A stretch of 53,724 nt of DNA from Betaproteobacteria bacterium (GCA_025356445.1 JANXSZ010000034.1:1-53724); one strand, 5' to 3'; shown: positions 34,568 to 44,283, numbered from the stretch's first letter. A program made the numbers and translations. Notes: generated by a model not told the origin, from the letters alone.

Positions 34568-37069
34568 TCAAACCATTGGTAACCAGAAGGCGAATCGGCA
34601 GCCCGAAATTTCTGCGCCATTGTAGAGGTTCTCCGCCTGTACCCGCCCCTGGTGTGACTCGATGATGGTGCGGCATAAATTGAGGCCGATGCCCATGCCC
34701 TCGGCCTTGGTGGAGAAGAAGGCTTCGTAGAGCCGCTCCATCACTTCAGGCGATAAGCCTTGGCCTGTGTCCATCACCGAAAACTCGACCACCGACTGCT
34801 TGTCCACCTGCTTGGGCACCACCCGCAGTTCGACGCTGCGTCCCCCGGTGGTTCGCTGGGCGTTATCTACCGATTCTGCTGCGTTTTTGAGCAAATTCAC
34901 CAGCACCTGCTCAATCAAGATCGGGTCTACATGCAGTAATGGCAGGCGCGCGGCGATGTAGTGGTTCAGGCGTACATTGCGGCGGCGCAGCTCGAACCCG
35001 GCCAGCTCCACCGCTTCGTTCACCATGGTGGTCACGTCTGACGGTGTGCGGTTGGGCTCACTGCGCTTCACAAACGAGCGGATGCGCTGGATGATTTGCC
35101 CGGCGCGCTGGGCTTGCTTGGCGGTTTTCTCCAACGCGGCCAGCAGGTCAATTTCAGCGATTTGCTTGCCCTTGATGCGCGACACCATGCCGTTGCAATA
35201 GTTGTTGATGGCGGTCAGCGGCTGGTTCAGCTCATGCGCCACGCTGGACACCATCTCACCCATGGTGATCAGGCGGCTGGCAGACTGGGCCCGTTCGGCT
35301 TGCGCGGCAGACGAGTCTTCGGCCACACGGCGTGGCGTGATGTTGGTGGCAATCACCATCTGCGCCAGACGGCCATCTACCCAAGTCAGGTAGCGGGCGC
35401 GCACTTCCAGCCATAAGCCCAGTGTGGGGACAAAAATCTCGGTGCTCTGGGCCTGCACATCGGTCAGGGTATCAATGGGCAAGCCCATCATCGAGTCCAC
35501 ATCGTCGGTTGGCTCATAGTTGGCATGGCGCTCCAGTGTTCCCGCTTGCCGCACCAGTTGTGAATGACCTTCCGTGTCCTGGCCAAACCACTGTTGGTAG
35601 AGTTTGTTGGCGTACAGCAGTTCCTTGTTGCCCAGCGGGGCGACGGACACGGCGGCGTCCAAGGCCTCCAGCACCGTGGTGAAGCGCTCGTACGAGGCGG
35701 AAAGCTGCTCGCGGATGCGGTTGGGTTCGGTGATGTCGGTGATCGAGGTCATCCAGCCGGTTTGCACACCGTAAGCGTCCACCAGTGGGGACACATAGAG
35801 CCTGGCATCAAACAGGCTGTTGTTGCGGCGCTTCACGCGCACCTGAAAGCCTGCTGCCGGTGTACGGCCTCCCAATTCGTCATCCAGGCGGGCGGCCAGA
35901 ACGTCACGGTCCGCTTCAGGCCAGTAAGGGTAGGGGGCGGTGCGGCCCACAATTTCGCTTTCGCTCCAGCCGGTCATCTGGCAGAACGCTGCGTTGATGT
36001 AGGTGATGCGGCCTTGCATATCCATCGCCCGCATGCCTGTGGGCATGGAGTTTTCCATGGCACGGCGAAAGTTGGTTTCAGTCATCAAGGCCTGCTGGGC
36101 GTGCAGGCGGCGGCGGGTGTGCCGCCACGTGACGATAAGCATCCACACGGTCAGCACGCTCAAGGCCCCGACCAGCCAGAACAAACTGCTGCCCACCATG
36201 CCCAGCGATGTGCGCCAAGCCTGCGCGCGTATCACCAAGCCACTGCCAACGGGCGCGATGGGAATCTCATACGTACTGCCAGGGGCTGACCAGGGCAGCA
36301 GCTGTGCGGCTTTGGGCCGAACCGGGATGCTGGTGCCTGCCAGCACGTGGCCCTGGGCATCAAGCAGGGCCACGGCGTATTTGGTCCACACATCGGCCAG
36401 CACCCCCAGCTGCAAGATGCTCTCGACCGAGTATTCCGCCAGCAGCTCACCGGTCACCCGGGCTTGCTTGGGGAAGGGCAGGTGCAGCTCCAGAATGGCC
36501 GGCCTCTCCTGGCGGGCCATGGGCTGGGCGTAGATCGGTTGCTGCATTTCGCCTGCCAAAACAAAGCTTTTCTGGGTGTCTCCCGGTGCCAGCAGTTCGT
36601 CTGTCAGGCGCAACTGCTGGTTGTTCATGCTGGGCACGGCGTAGCTGGCCTTGATGCGGCCTGTGCGGTCTATCCAGCTCAGGATGTGCAGCTCGGGGTA
36701 CTGGTCCATCAGTGATTCGGCGCGCGCCATGAATTCTTCGGTGTCGATTTCGCTGTTGGCGGTTTCACGGGCCAGGCGTACCAGTTGGTCTTGGCGCTCC
36801 AGCAGGCGCAGGCGGATTTGCTGCTGGGCGTATTCCACATCCCGCTTGAGCGCTTCATGCTCGCGTTCCATCTCTTCCAGCCGCAGGTAACTGAACGACG
36901 CCACGATCGCGGCCAGGAACAGCAGCACGGCGGCAATCGGGGCCAGCAGGGCCAAACGGTCTTGCCGTGTCGCAGGTTGGCTGATCCACCACAGCCGCCA
37001 CCAACGGTTGACGGGTTTTCGGCGCTCAGGCCCAGGAAACGGCTTGAATGAAGGGGGTCGGGCTTGCAT
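34568..37069 (-). CDS. FixL-type sensor histidine kinase with PAS domains
   Basis: 833 residues. First membrane helix near residues 40-65 (LALLAPIAAVLLFLAAIV), then a periplasmic sensor domain of about 225 residues (LESLMDQYPELHILSWIDRT region), second helix near 295-318 (GMVGSSLFWLVGALSVLTVW). Two PAS domains follow (NSMPTGMRAMDMQGRITYIN and VLEALDAAVSVAPLGNKELL). The dimerisation helix has the phospho-acceptor His in VAHELNQPLTAINNY. The ATPase part has N box LLKNAAESV, G box DTGQGLSPEVMER, and GMGIGLNLCR. The PAS domains show no heme-binding signature, so this is not the oxygen sensor FixL in the strict sense. The signal is unknown; the divergent aceE gene suggests metabolic control (inference). 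Confidence 0.93.
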   Translation of the reverse strand: MQARPPSFKPFPGPERRKPVNRWWRLWWISQPATRQDRLALLAPIAAVLLFLAAIVASFSYLRLEEMEREHEALKRDVEYAQQQIRLRLLERQDQLVRLARETANSEIDTEEFMARAESLMDQYPELHILSWIDRTGRIKASYAVPSMNNQQLRLTDELLAPGDTQKSFVLAGEMQQPIYAQPMARQERPAILELHLPFPKQARVTGELLAEYSVESILQLGVLADVWTKYAVALLDAQGHVLAGTSIPVRPKAAQLLPWSAPGSTYEIPIAPVGSGLVIRAQAWRTSLGMVGSSLFWLVGALSVLTVWMLIVTWRHTRRRLHAQQALMTETNFRRAMENSMPTGMRAMDMQGRITYINAAFCQMTGWSESEIVGRTAPYPYWPEADRDVLAARLDDELGGRTPAAGFQVRVKRRNNSLFDARLYVSPLVDAYGVQTGWMTSITDITEPNRIREQLSASYERFTTVLEALDAAVSVAPLGNKELLYANKLYQQWFGQDTEGHSQLVRQAGTLERHANYEPTDDVDSMMGLPIDTLTDVQAQSTEIFVPTLGLWLEVRARYLTWVDGRLAQMVIATNITPRRVAEDSSAAQAERAQSASRLITMGEMVSSVAHELNQPLTAINNYCNGMVSRIKGKQIAEIDLLAALEKTAKQAQRAGQIIQRIRSFVKRSEPNRTPSDVTTMVNEAVELAGFELRRRNVRLNHYIAARLPLLHVDPILIEQVLVNLLKNAAESVDNAQRTTGGRSVELRVVPKQVDKQSVVEFSVMDTGQGLSPEVMERLYEAFFSTKAEGMGIGLNLCRTIIESHQGRVQAENLYNGAEISGCRFAFWLPMV

Positions 37070-37276
37070 TCGCGGGAGTGTAGGCGAGTGTTCATAAATC
37101 GCTCGGTACTTACCCGTGCCTTACAAGTATTTACCACTCTTTTGAGCTTGAATACGCAGTTTTACGTAAGTAATTTCACATAGTGAGATCATTAATCACT
37201 ATTTGAAATTTTTGAAAATCATGAGAGAATAGACTTACACCACTAAATCACGAACTCACTTTTTTAGGAGACAAGC
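37070..37276 (+). promoter_or_regulatory. Divergent control region between the two-component system and the aceE operon
   Basis: The 207-base region is AT-rich on its right side. It holds a perfect 7-base inverted repeat ATAGTGA/TCACTAT at 37180-37202 and the palindrome TTACGTAA at 37162-37169, both upstream of two TTGAAA hexamers (37203-37208 and 37212-37217) that could be aceE -35 boxes. The ribosome binding site AGGAGACAAGC precedes the aceE ATG. The inverted repeats are candidate operators; no regulator is assigned. Confidence 0.45.
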
Positions 37277-39982
37277 ATGTCAGCTATGCCCCAGAACCTG
37301 TCTGGCGCGTCTGCCAATGACGCAGACAGCCAAGAAACCCGCGAATGGATGGACGCCTTGTCCGCCGTCATTGAAGCGGAAGGCCCAGAACGTGCCCACT
37401 ATCTGTTGGAGCAGCTTCTGGAGCACGCGCGCCAAAGCAGCATCGACATGCCGTTTTCTGCCAACACCGGCTATGTCAACACCATTGAGCCAGCCCAAGA
37501 AGCGCGTTGCACAGGCAACATCGAAATCGAAGAGCGTCTGCGCTCCTACATGCGCTGGAACGCGATGGCGATGGTGGTCAAGGCCAACCGCCACCACCCG
37601 GTTGACGGCGGTGATCTGGGTGGCCACATCGGCTCCTTCGCCTCGCTCGCCCACATGTTTGGCGCGGGCTTCAACCACTTTTGGCACGCCGAGAGTGAAA
37701 ACCATGGCGGCGACTGCCTCTACATCCAGGGCCACGTGTCGCCCGGCGTTTACGCCCGCGCTTACCTGGAAGGCCGTTTGAGCGAAGAGCAGTTGCTCAA
37801 CTTTCGCCAGGAAGTGGACGGCAAGGGCCTCTCCAGCTACCCTCACCCCAAGCTGATGCCTGAGTTCTGGCAGTTCCCCACCGTCTCCATGGGCCTTGGC
37901 CCTTTGATGGCGATCTACCAAGCCCGCTTTTTGAAATACCTGCATGCCCGTGGCATTGCCAACACCGAAAACCGCAAAGTGTGGGTGTTCTGTGGCGACG
38001 GTGAGATGGACGAAGTCGAATCGTTGGGCGCGATCGGCTTGGCCGCACGTGAAAACCTCGACAACCTGATCTTCGTTATCAACTGCAACTTGCAACGTCT
38101 GGACGGCCCGGTGCGTGGCAACGGCAAGATCGTGCAAGAGCTGGAAGGCGAATTTCGGGGTGCGGGCTGGAACGTCATCAAGCTGCTCTGGGGCAGTGAG
38201 TGGGATCCGCTCTTGGCCCGCGATAAGGATGGCGCGCTCAAAAAGCTGATGATGGAAACGCTGGACGGTGATTACCAGGCCTTCAAAGCGAACGACGGAG
38301 CTTATGTGCGCAAACACTTCTTTGGCCGCGACCCCCGCACGCTAGAGATGGTCGCCCACATGACCGACGACGAAATTTTTGCCTTGAAGCGTGGCGGTCA
38401 TGACGCGAAAAAGGTCTATGCGGCCTACGACGCAGCCGTGAACCACAAAAACCAGCCTACCGTGCTGCTCATCAAGACCGTCAAAGGTTTTGGCATGGGC
38501 AAGAGCGGCGAAGGCAAGAACAACGTTCACCAGACCAAAAAGCTCACCGACGAAGACATTAAAATCTTCCGTGATCGTTTTAACATCCCTATCCCTGACA
38601 GCCAGCTGGCCGAAATCCCGTTCTACAAGCCCGCTGACGATACGCCCGAAATGCGTTACCTGCACGAGCGCCGTGCTGCACTGGGTGGCTACTTGCCACA
38701 CCGTCGTGTCAAGGCGGATGAGCAGTTCACCGTGCCCGCGCTGGAAACCTTTAAGAGCGTGATCGAGCCCACAGCCGAAGGCCGTGAAATCTCCACAACG
38801 CAAGCCTATGTGCGTTTCTTGACCACGCTGCTGCGCGACCAAGCCCTGGGTCCCCGTGTGGTGCCTATTCTGGTGGACGAAGCCCGTACCTTCGGTATGG
38901 AAGGTCTGTTCCGTCAAATCGGCATTTACAACCCCGCAGGTCAGCAGTACACCCCGGTCGATAAAGACCAGGTGATGTACTACCGCGAAGACAAAGCGGG
39001 TCAAATTCTGCAAGAAGGCATCAACGAAGCCGGTGGTATGTCCAGCTGGATTGCAGCGGCCACCAGCTACAGCACCAGCAACCGGATCATGATCCCGTTC
39101 TACGTGTACTACTCGATGTTCGGCTTCCAGCGCATTGGCGATCTGGCCTGGGCGGCGGGCGACATGCAAGCGCGTGGCTTCTTGTTGGGCGGCACCTCGG
39201 GCCGTACCACACTGAATGGCGAAGGCTTGCAGCACGAAGATGGCCACAGCCACATCATGGCGGGCACCATCCCCAACTGCATCAGCTACGACCCCACCTT
39301 TGCCCACGAAGTTGGCGTGATCTTGCACCATGGCCTCAAGCGCATGGTCGAGAAGCAAGACAACGTTTACTACTACCTGACCCTGTTGAATGAAAACTAC
39401 CCCATGCCCGGCCTCACCGCTGGCACGGAAGAGCAGATCATCAAAGGCATGTACGAATGTAAAAAAGGTGGCAACCACGCTACCCGTGTTCAACTGCTGG
39501 GTTCCGGCACCATCCTGCGCGAATCCATTGCCGCACAAGAGCTGCTGGAAAACGACTGGGGCATTTCCGCTGACGTGTGGAGCTGCCCAAGCTTCAACGA
39601 ACTGACCCGTGAAGGTCAGGATGCTGAGCGTTTCAACCTGTTGCACCCGATGGAAACACCGCGTGTCTCCTTCGTTGCCCAGCAGCTCTCTGGCAGCACC
39701 GGCCCCGTGGTGGCATCAACCGACTACATGAAGGCTTACGCCGAGCAAATTCGTCCGTTTATCCCCAAAAATCGCACCTACAAAGTGCTGGGCACCGACG
39801 GCTTTGGTCGCAGTGATTTCCGCTCGAAACTGCGCGAACACTTCGAGATCAACCGCCACTACATCGTGGTAGCTGCTCTCAAAGCCTTGAGCGAAGGCGG
39901 CAGCGTACCCACCAGCCGCGTGCTGGAAGCTATCACCAAGTACGGTATCAAGACCGACAAGATCAACCCGCTGTACGCCTAA
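37277..39982 (+). CDS. aceE: Pyruvate dehydrogenase E1 component (homodimeric AceE)
   Basis: 901 residues, the homodimeric gammaproteobacterial/betaproteobacterial form. It decarboxylates pyruvate with thiamine diphosphate and acetylates the lipoyl group of AceF. Seen: RWNAMAMVVKANRHHPVDGG and GGHIGSFASLAHMFG at the N-terminus; the ThDP signature GDGEMDEVESLGAIGLAARE with INCNLQRLDGPVRGN; SGRTTLNGEGLQHEDGHSHI in the middle; and TDGFGRSDFRSKLREHFEIN at the end. Length is as in E. coli (887). The start is ATG 37277 with AGGAGA seven bases before. It leads an operon with aceF, an HslV-like gene and lpdA. Confidence 0.97.
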   Translation: MSAMPQNLSGASANDADSQETREWMDALSAVIEAEGPERAHYLLEQLLEHARQSSIDMPFSANTGYVNTIEPAQEARCTGNIEIEERLRSYMRWNAMAMVVKANRHHPVDGGDLGGHIGSFASLAHMFGAGFNHFWHAESENHGGDCLYIQGHVSPGVYARAYLEGRLSEEQLLNFRQEVDGKGLSSYPHPKLMPEFWQFPTVSMGLGPLMAIYQARFLKYLHARGIANTENRKVWVFCGDGEMDEVESLGAIGLAARENLDNLIFVINCNLQRLDGPVRGNGKIVQELEGEFRGAGWNVIKLLWGSEWDPLLARDKDGALKKLMMETLDGDYQAFKANDGAYVRKHFFGRDPRTLEMVAHMTDDEIFALKRGGHDAKKVYAAYDAAVNHKNQPTVLLIKTVKGFGMGKSGEGKNNVHQTKKLTDEDIKIFRDRFNIPIPDSQLAEIPFYKPADDTPEMRYLHERRAALGGYLPHRRVKADEQFTVPALETFKSVIEPTAEGREISTTQAYVRFLTTLLRDQALGPRVVPILVDEARTFGMEGLFRQIGIYNPAGQQYTPVDKDQVMYYREDKAGQILQEGINEAGGMSSWIAAATSYSTSNRIMIPFYVYYSMFGFQRIGDLAWAAGDMQARGFLLGGTSGRTTLNGEGLQHEDGHSHIMAGTIPNCISYDPTFAHEVGVILHHGLKRMVEKQDNVYYYLTLLNENYPMPGLTAGTEEQIIKGMYECKKGGNHATRVQLLGSGTILRESIAAQELLENDWGISADVWSCPSFNELTREGQDAERFNLLHPMETPRVSFVAQQLSGSTGPVVASTDYMKAYAEQIRPFIPKNRTYKVLGTDGFGRSDFRSKLREHFEINRHYIVVAALKALSEGGSVPTSRVLEAITKYGIKTDKINPLYA

Positions 39983-39999
39983 ACGCCAGGAGATAAAAC

Positions 40000-41685
40000 A
40001 TGGCCAACGTAGAAATTCAAGTTCCCGACATTGGCGACTTCGATGAAGTCACCGTGATTGAGTTGATGGTGAAACCCGGTGATACGGTCAAGGCCGATCA
40101 GTCGCTCATCACTGTCGAATCTGACAAGGCGTCGATGGAGATCCCCTCCAGCCACGCTGGCGTGGTGAAAGAGTTGCGCATCAAGCTGGGCGATAAAGTC
40201 AAACAAGGCTCCATCGTGCTCGTGCTGGAAACCGAGGGCGCTGCCGCTGCTGCGCCTGCGCCTGTTTCAGCACCTGCACCAGCGCCAGCGCAGGCTGCAT
40301 CGGTTCCTGTTGCTCCTGTTGTTGTAGCGCCTGTCGCTGTAGCTGCCAGCGTGGGCTTGATCGAAGTTCGCATACCCGATATCGGTGACTTCAAAGATGT
40401 GGCTGTGATTGAGCTGCTGGTCAAAGTGGGCGACACCATCAAGGCTGAGCAATCGCTGATGACGGTGGAATCCGACAAAGCTGCGATGGAAATCCCCTCA
40501 TCGTCAGCGGGCGTGATCAAAGAACTCCGGGTCAAGCTGGGCGACAAGGTCAACATTGGCGACTTGGTGGTGATTCTGGAAGGTGCCGTGGCTGCGGTGG
40601 CCTCTCCAGCACCTGCGGCGGCGTCTGTTCCTGCTGCTGTGCAAGCTGCATCGGCTCCAGCAGCTATAACTTCTGTAGCGGTCGCGGCGCCTGCCCCAGC
40701 GGCCAGCATTCCCGCTCACGACCCTACCGCCAGCGCGCTGCACCTGCCCCACGCCAGCCCCTCCGTGCGCAAGTTCGCCCGCGAACTCGGCGTGCCACTG
40801 GAAGAGCTCAAAGGCACGGGCCACAAGGGCCGTATCACTGAAAGCGACGTGCAAGGCTTCACCAAGTCCGTCATGGCTGGTGCGGTGCAAACCAAAGCCC
40901 AGGCGGTCAATGCGCCCAAGCCTGCAGCGGGTGGTGCCAGTGACGGCGGTGGTTTGGGTCTGTTGGCCTGGCCCAAAGTTGACTTCACCAAATTCGGGCT
41001 AGTCGAACGCAAAGACCTGTCACGCATCAAGAAGATCAGCGGCGCTAACCTGCACCGCAACTGGGTCATCATCCCGCACGTCACGAACCATGACGATTGC
41101 GACATCACCGACCTGGAAGCCTTCCGCGTCAGCATGAACAAAGAGAACGAGAAGTCTGGCATCAAACTCACGATGCTGGCCTTCATGATCAAAGCCAGCG
41201 TGGCGGCTTTGAAGAAGTTCCCCGAGTTCAACAGCTCGCTCGATGGCGACCAGCTGGTCTTGAAGCAGTACTTCAACATCGGTTTTGCGGCAGACACGCC
41301 GAACGGCTTGGTCGTCCCCGTCATCAAAGACGCGGACAAAAAAGGCGTGATGCAAATCTCCACCGAAATGGGTGAACTCGCCAAGAAGGCGCGTGACGGC
41401 AAGCTCGGCCCCGCTGACATGAGCGGTGCCTGCTTCACTATATCGTCGCTGGGTGGCATTGGTGGACGGTACTTCACTCCCATCATCAACGCCCCCGAAG
41501 TCGCCATCATGGGTGTCTGCAAGAGCGCGATCGAACCCAAGTGGGACGGTAAAGCCTTCCAGCCGCGTTTGATGTTGCCGCTGTCGTTGTCGTGGGATCA
41601 CCGCGTCATTGACGGTGCCGCAGCCGCTCGTTTCAATGCGTTCTTTGGCCAAGTCTTGACGGACTTCCGTCGCGTATTGCTGTAA
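40000..41685 (+). CDS. aceF: Dihydrolipoamide acetyltransferase (AceF, E2)
   Basis: 561 residues, start ATG 40000 with CAGGAGATAAAACATG. Two lipoyl domains: residues 3-77 with Lys43 in ESDKASMEI, and residues 121-195 with ESDKAAMEI. Ala/Pro-rich swinging linkers lie between them. The E1/E3-binding domain is around residue 250-285 (SPSVRKFARELGVPLEELKG). The catalytic domain ends with SWDHRVIDGAAAARFNAF, carrying the HxxxDG His and Asp. It transfers acetyl groups from lipoyl-lysine to CoA and forms the complex core. Its TAA stop overlaps the next gene's start (TAATG), so the next product is translationally coupled. Confidence 0.97.
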   Translation: MANVEIQVPDIGDFDEVTVIELMVKPGDTVKADQSLITVESDKASMEIPSSHAGVVKELRIKLGDKVKQGSIVLVLETEGAAAAAPAPVSAPAPAPAQAASVPVAPVVVAPVAVAASVGLIEVRIPDIGDFKDVAVIELLVKVGDTIKAEQSLMTVESDKAAMEIPSSSAGVIKELRVKLGDKVNIGDLVVILEGAVAAVASPAPAAASVPAAVQAASAPAAITSVAVAAPAPAASIPAHDPTASALHLPHASPSVRKFARELGVPLEELKGTGHKGRITESDVQGFTKSVMAGAVQTKAQAVNAPKPAAGGASDGGGLGLLAWPKVDFTKFGLVERKDLSRIKKISGANLHRNWVIIPHVTNHDDCDITDLEAFRVSMNKENEKSGIKLTMLAFMIKASVAALKKFPEFNSSLDGDQLVLKQYFNIGFAADTPNGLVVPVIKDADKKGVMQISTEMGELAKKARDGKLGPADMSGACFTISSLGGIGGRYFTPIINAPEVAIMGVCKSAIEPKWDGKAFQPRLMLPLSLSWDHRVIDGAAAARFNAFFGQVLTDFRRVLL

Positions 41686-42269
41686 TGACCACCGTTGTTG
41701 TTGTCAAAAAGAACGGCCAAGTCGCCATCGCCGCCGATTCGTTGGTGACGTTTGGCGACACCATGCTGGGGCCGCGCTTTGAGGCCAACAGCAAGATTGT
41801 CATGGTGGATACGCTGGTCGGGCCCACCTATATCGGCGCGGCAGGCACGGTGGCGCACTTTCCTGTGCTGCGCCGGGCCTTGAACAGCTTGTCCCTTGAG
41901 CAGCGCTTGCTGGGCAGCAAGGACGAGGTGTTTGACACCTTCACCCGGCTGCACCCCTTGCTCAAAGAAAATTTCTTTTTGCAAACCAAAGAAGACGACA
42001 ACGACCCCTACGAGTCCAGCCAGTTCAGCGTGCTGGTGGCCAACGCCACCGGTATCTATGGCCTGTACAGCTACCGCGAAGTCTTTGAGTTCAAAGAATT
42101 CTGGGGCATAGGCTCAGGCCGCAGCTTCGCACTCGGTGCCATGCAGGCGGTATGGGCCAAAGCCAAAACCGCCAAAGAAGTAGCCGTCGCGGGCATCACC
42201 GCTGGAAGCGAATTCGACAAAAGCTCTTGCCTGCCGGTGGACGTGTTCACCATCAAGCTCAAAGCTTAA
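41685..42269 (+). CDS. HslV-like (proteasome-type Ntn hydrolase) protein inside the pyruvate dehydrogenase operon
   Basis: 194 residues. The N-terminus TTVVVVKKNGQVAIAADS aligns with mature HslV (T-T-I-V-x-V-x-x-N-G-x-V-x-I-A-x-D). The putative nucleophile Thr2 is exposed after Met removal, Asp18 is the partner, and a Lys37 in SKIVMVD matches the catalytic HslV Lys33 after a three-residue insertion (GPR). A Ser/Gly pair in GIGSGRSFALGAM (residues 141-153) matches the HslV AIGSGGPYA loop. All residues needed for Thr-protease chemistry seem to be present. The insert after GAAGTVAHFPVL and the length differ from HslV (about 175), and no HslU gene is adjacent. The start overlaps the aceF stop. 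The role is unknown: protease, peptidase or regulator of the complex. Misannotation as a transporter is possible for such orphans. Confidence 0.85.
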   Translation: MTTVVVVKKNGQVAIAADSLVTFGDTMLGPRFEANSKIVMVDTLVGPTYIGAAGTVAHFPVLRRALNSLSLEQRLLGSKDEVFDTFTRLHPLLKENFFLQTKEDDNDPYESSQFSVLVANATGIYGLYSYREVFEFKEFWGIGSGRSFALGAMQAVWAKAKTAKEVAVAGITAGSEFDKSSCLPVDVFTIKLKA

Positions 42270-42316
42270 AAATCTTAAATTGACATCACATCACGTTTTT
42301 GCGTGGAGAACCTCTC

Positions 42317-44161
42317 ATGGCACTGATTGAAATCAAAGTCCCCGACATTGGCGATTTCGCCGAAGTCACCGTCATCGAACTGATGGTTAAACCCGGCGAT
42401 ACCGTCAAGGTAGACCAGTCGCTGTTGACCGTGGAGAGCGATAAAGCCTCTATGGAAATCCCCTGTAGCCATGCCGGTGTGGTCAAGGAGTTACGCGTCA
42501 AGCTGGGCGATAAAGTCGCCGAAGGCACCGTGGTGCTGATGCTGGAAGCCGCAGGCGAGGCCGCTGCTGCGCCTGCTCCCGTATCTGCCCCTGTTTCTGC
42601 ACCAGCCACTCTTGCGCCTGTGCAAGCTACATCAGCGCCAGCAGCTATCACTTCCGTAGCGTCCACCTACGCTGGCGCTGCTGATCTCGACTGCGATCTG
42701 CTGGTGCTGGGCGCAGGCCCCGGTGGCTACAGTGCTGCTTTCCGTGCGGCCGATTTGGGCCTCAAAGTTGTCATCGTCGAGCGCTACGCCACCCTCGGCG
42801 GTGTGTGTTTGAACGTCGGCTGCATCCCGTCCAAAGCCCTGCTGCACGTCGCGTCCGTCATGGACGAGGTCAAGCACTTTGAAGCGCTTGGCGTGACCTT
42901 TGCTGCGCCAGACATTGACCGTGCCAAGCTGCTCGGCCATAAAAACAAAGTCGTCAGCAAATTGACCGGTGGCCTCAGCGCCATGGCCAAAATGCGCAAA
43001 GTCACCGTTGTTCGTGGCTACGGCGCATTCCTCGATGCCTTCCATGTTCAGGTGGAAGAAACCACCGGAACTGCGCAAGAGAAGACTGGCAAATCCCAAA
43101 CCATCAAGTTTAAAAACTGCATCATCGCCGCAGGCAGCCAAGCCGTGCGCCTGCCCTTCATGCCGAATGACCCGCGCGTGGTGGACTCCACCGGCGCACT
43201 GGCGATGGGCACGGCCCCCAAGCGCATGCTGATCCTGGGCGGCGGCATCATCGGCCTGGAGATGGGCACCGTCTACAGCACCCTGGGCGCCCGCCTGGAC
43301 GTGGTCGAAATGATGGATGGCCTGATGCAAGGCGCTGACCGCGATCTGGTCAAAGTCTGGCAAAAAATGAACGCTTACCGTTTCGACAACATCATGTTGA
43401 ACACCAAAACGGTCGGCGCCAAAGCCACCCCGGAAGGCATCGAAGTCACCTTCGCCCCAGCGGCAGAAGGCGGCACCTGCCCCGCACCGCAAACCTACGA
43501 TCTGGTCTTGCAAGCCGTAGGCCGCACGCCCAACGGCAAAAAGATCGCCGCTGACAAAGCCGGTGTCACTGTCACCGACCGTGGCTTTGTGCCCGTCAAC
43601 ATCCAGATGCGCACCAACGTGCCCCACATTTTCGCCATCGGCGACATCGTCGGCCAGCCCATGCCGGCCCACAAAGCCGTGCACGAAGCGCATGTGGCGG
43701 CCGAAGTCATCGCCGGTGAAATCCAAGGCAACAAAGAGCTGGCCAGCGCCGCCTTCAACGCCCGCGTCATCCCCAGCGTGGCCTACACCGACCCCGAAGT
43801 CGCCTGGGTCGGCCTCACCGAAGACCAGGCCAAAGCGCAAGGCATCAAGGTCAAGAAGGGCCTGTTCCCGTGGACCGCTTCAGGCCGCGCCATCGCGAAT
43901 GGCCGCGATGAAGGCTTCACCAAGTTGCTGTTTGACGACAGCCCCGAAGCCCACGGCCACGGCAAAATCCTGGGCGGCGGCATCGTCGGCACCCACGCGG
44001 GCGACATGATCGGCGAGATCGCTCTGGCGATTGAGATGGGTGCTGATGTGGTGGATATTGGCAAGACGATTCACCCGCACCCGACGCTGGGGGAGAGTAT
44101 TGGCATGGCTGCGGAAGTGGCGCATGGCAGTTGTACGGATTTGCCGCCAGCTCGCAAGTAA
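42317..44161 (+). CDS. lpdA: Dihydrolipoamide dehydrogenase with N-terminal lipoyl domain (E3)
   Basis: 614 residues from ATG 42317, with GGAGAACCTCTC upstream. Residues 1-75 form a lipoyl domain (VTVIELMVKPGDTVKVDQSL, with its Lys in ESDKASMEI), followed by an Ala/Pro-rich linker. The flavoprotein part follows: FAD-binding LVLGAGPGGYSAAFRAADLG, redox-active disulfide in GGVCLNVGCIPSKAL, NAD-binding ILGGGIIGLEMG, and the interface His in HPHPTLGESIGMAAEV. The enzyme reoxidises dihydrolipoamide of AceF with NAD. Fusion of a lipoyl domain to E3 is known from some betaproteobacteria and Neisseria. It ends the operon before a strong terminator. Confidence 0.95.
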   Translation: MALIEIKVPDIGDFAEVTVIELMVKPGDTVKVDQSLLTVESDKASMEIPCSHAGVVKELRVKLGDKVAEGTVVLMLEAAGEAAAAPAPVSAPVSAPATLAPVQATSAPAAITSVASTYAGAADLDCDLLVLGAGPGGYSAAFRAADLGLKVVIVERYATLGGVCLNVGCIPSKALLHVASVMDEVKHFEALGVTFAAPDIDRAKLLGHKNKVVSKLTGGLSAMAKMRKVTVVRGYGAFLDAFHVQVEETTGTAQEKTGKSQTIKFKNCIIAAGSQAVRLPFMPNDPRVVDSTGALAMGTAPKRMLILGGGIIGLEMGTVYSTLGARLDVVEMMDGLMQGADRDLVKVWQKMNAYRFDNIMLNTKTVGAKATPEGIEVTFAPAAEGGTCPAPQTYDLVLQAVGRTPNGKKIAADKAGVTVTDRGFVPVNIQMRTNVPHIFAIGDIVGQPMPAHKAVHEAHVAAEVIAGEIQGNKELASAAFNARVIPSVAYTDPEVAWVGLTEDQAKAQGIKVKKGLFPWTASGRAIANGRDEGFTKLLFDDSPEAHGHGKILGGGIVGTHAGDMIGEIALAIEMGADVVDIGKTIHPHPTLGESIGMAAEVAHGSCTDLPPARK

Positions 44162-44180
44162 GCCTGCCTGAGACTTGAAT

Positions 44181-44218
44181 GCAAAAAGCCCGAACCGGTA
44201 ACGGTTCGGGCTTTTTGC
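44181..44218 (+). terminator. Rho-independent terminator of the pyruvate dehydrogenase operon
   Basis: A perfect 17-base stem (GCAAAAAGCCCGAACCG and its complement) with a four-base loop GTAA carries A and T runs. It lies 20 bases after the lpdA stop and could also act on the opposite strand. Confidence 0.9.
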
Positions 44219-44283
44219 TGTCCGCCTGCTTGGGCACCCGCACGAATGGCTCTAGCCGGGCGGTATTTGACCTGCAGCTGTCG

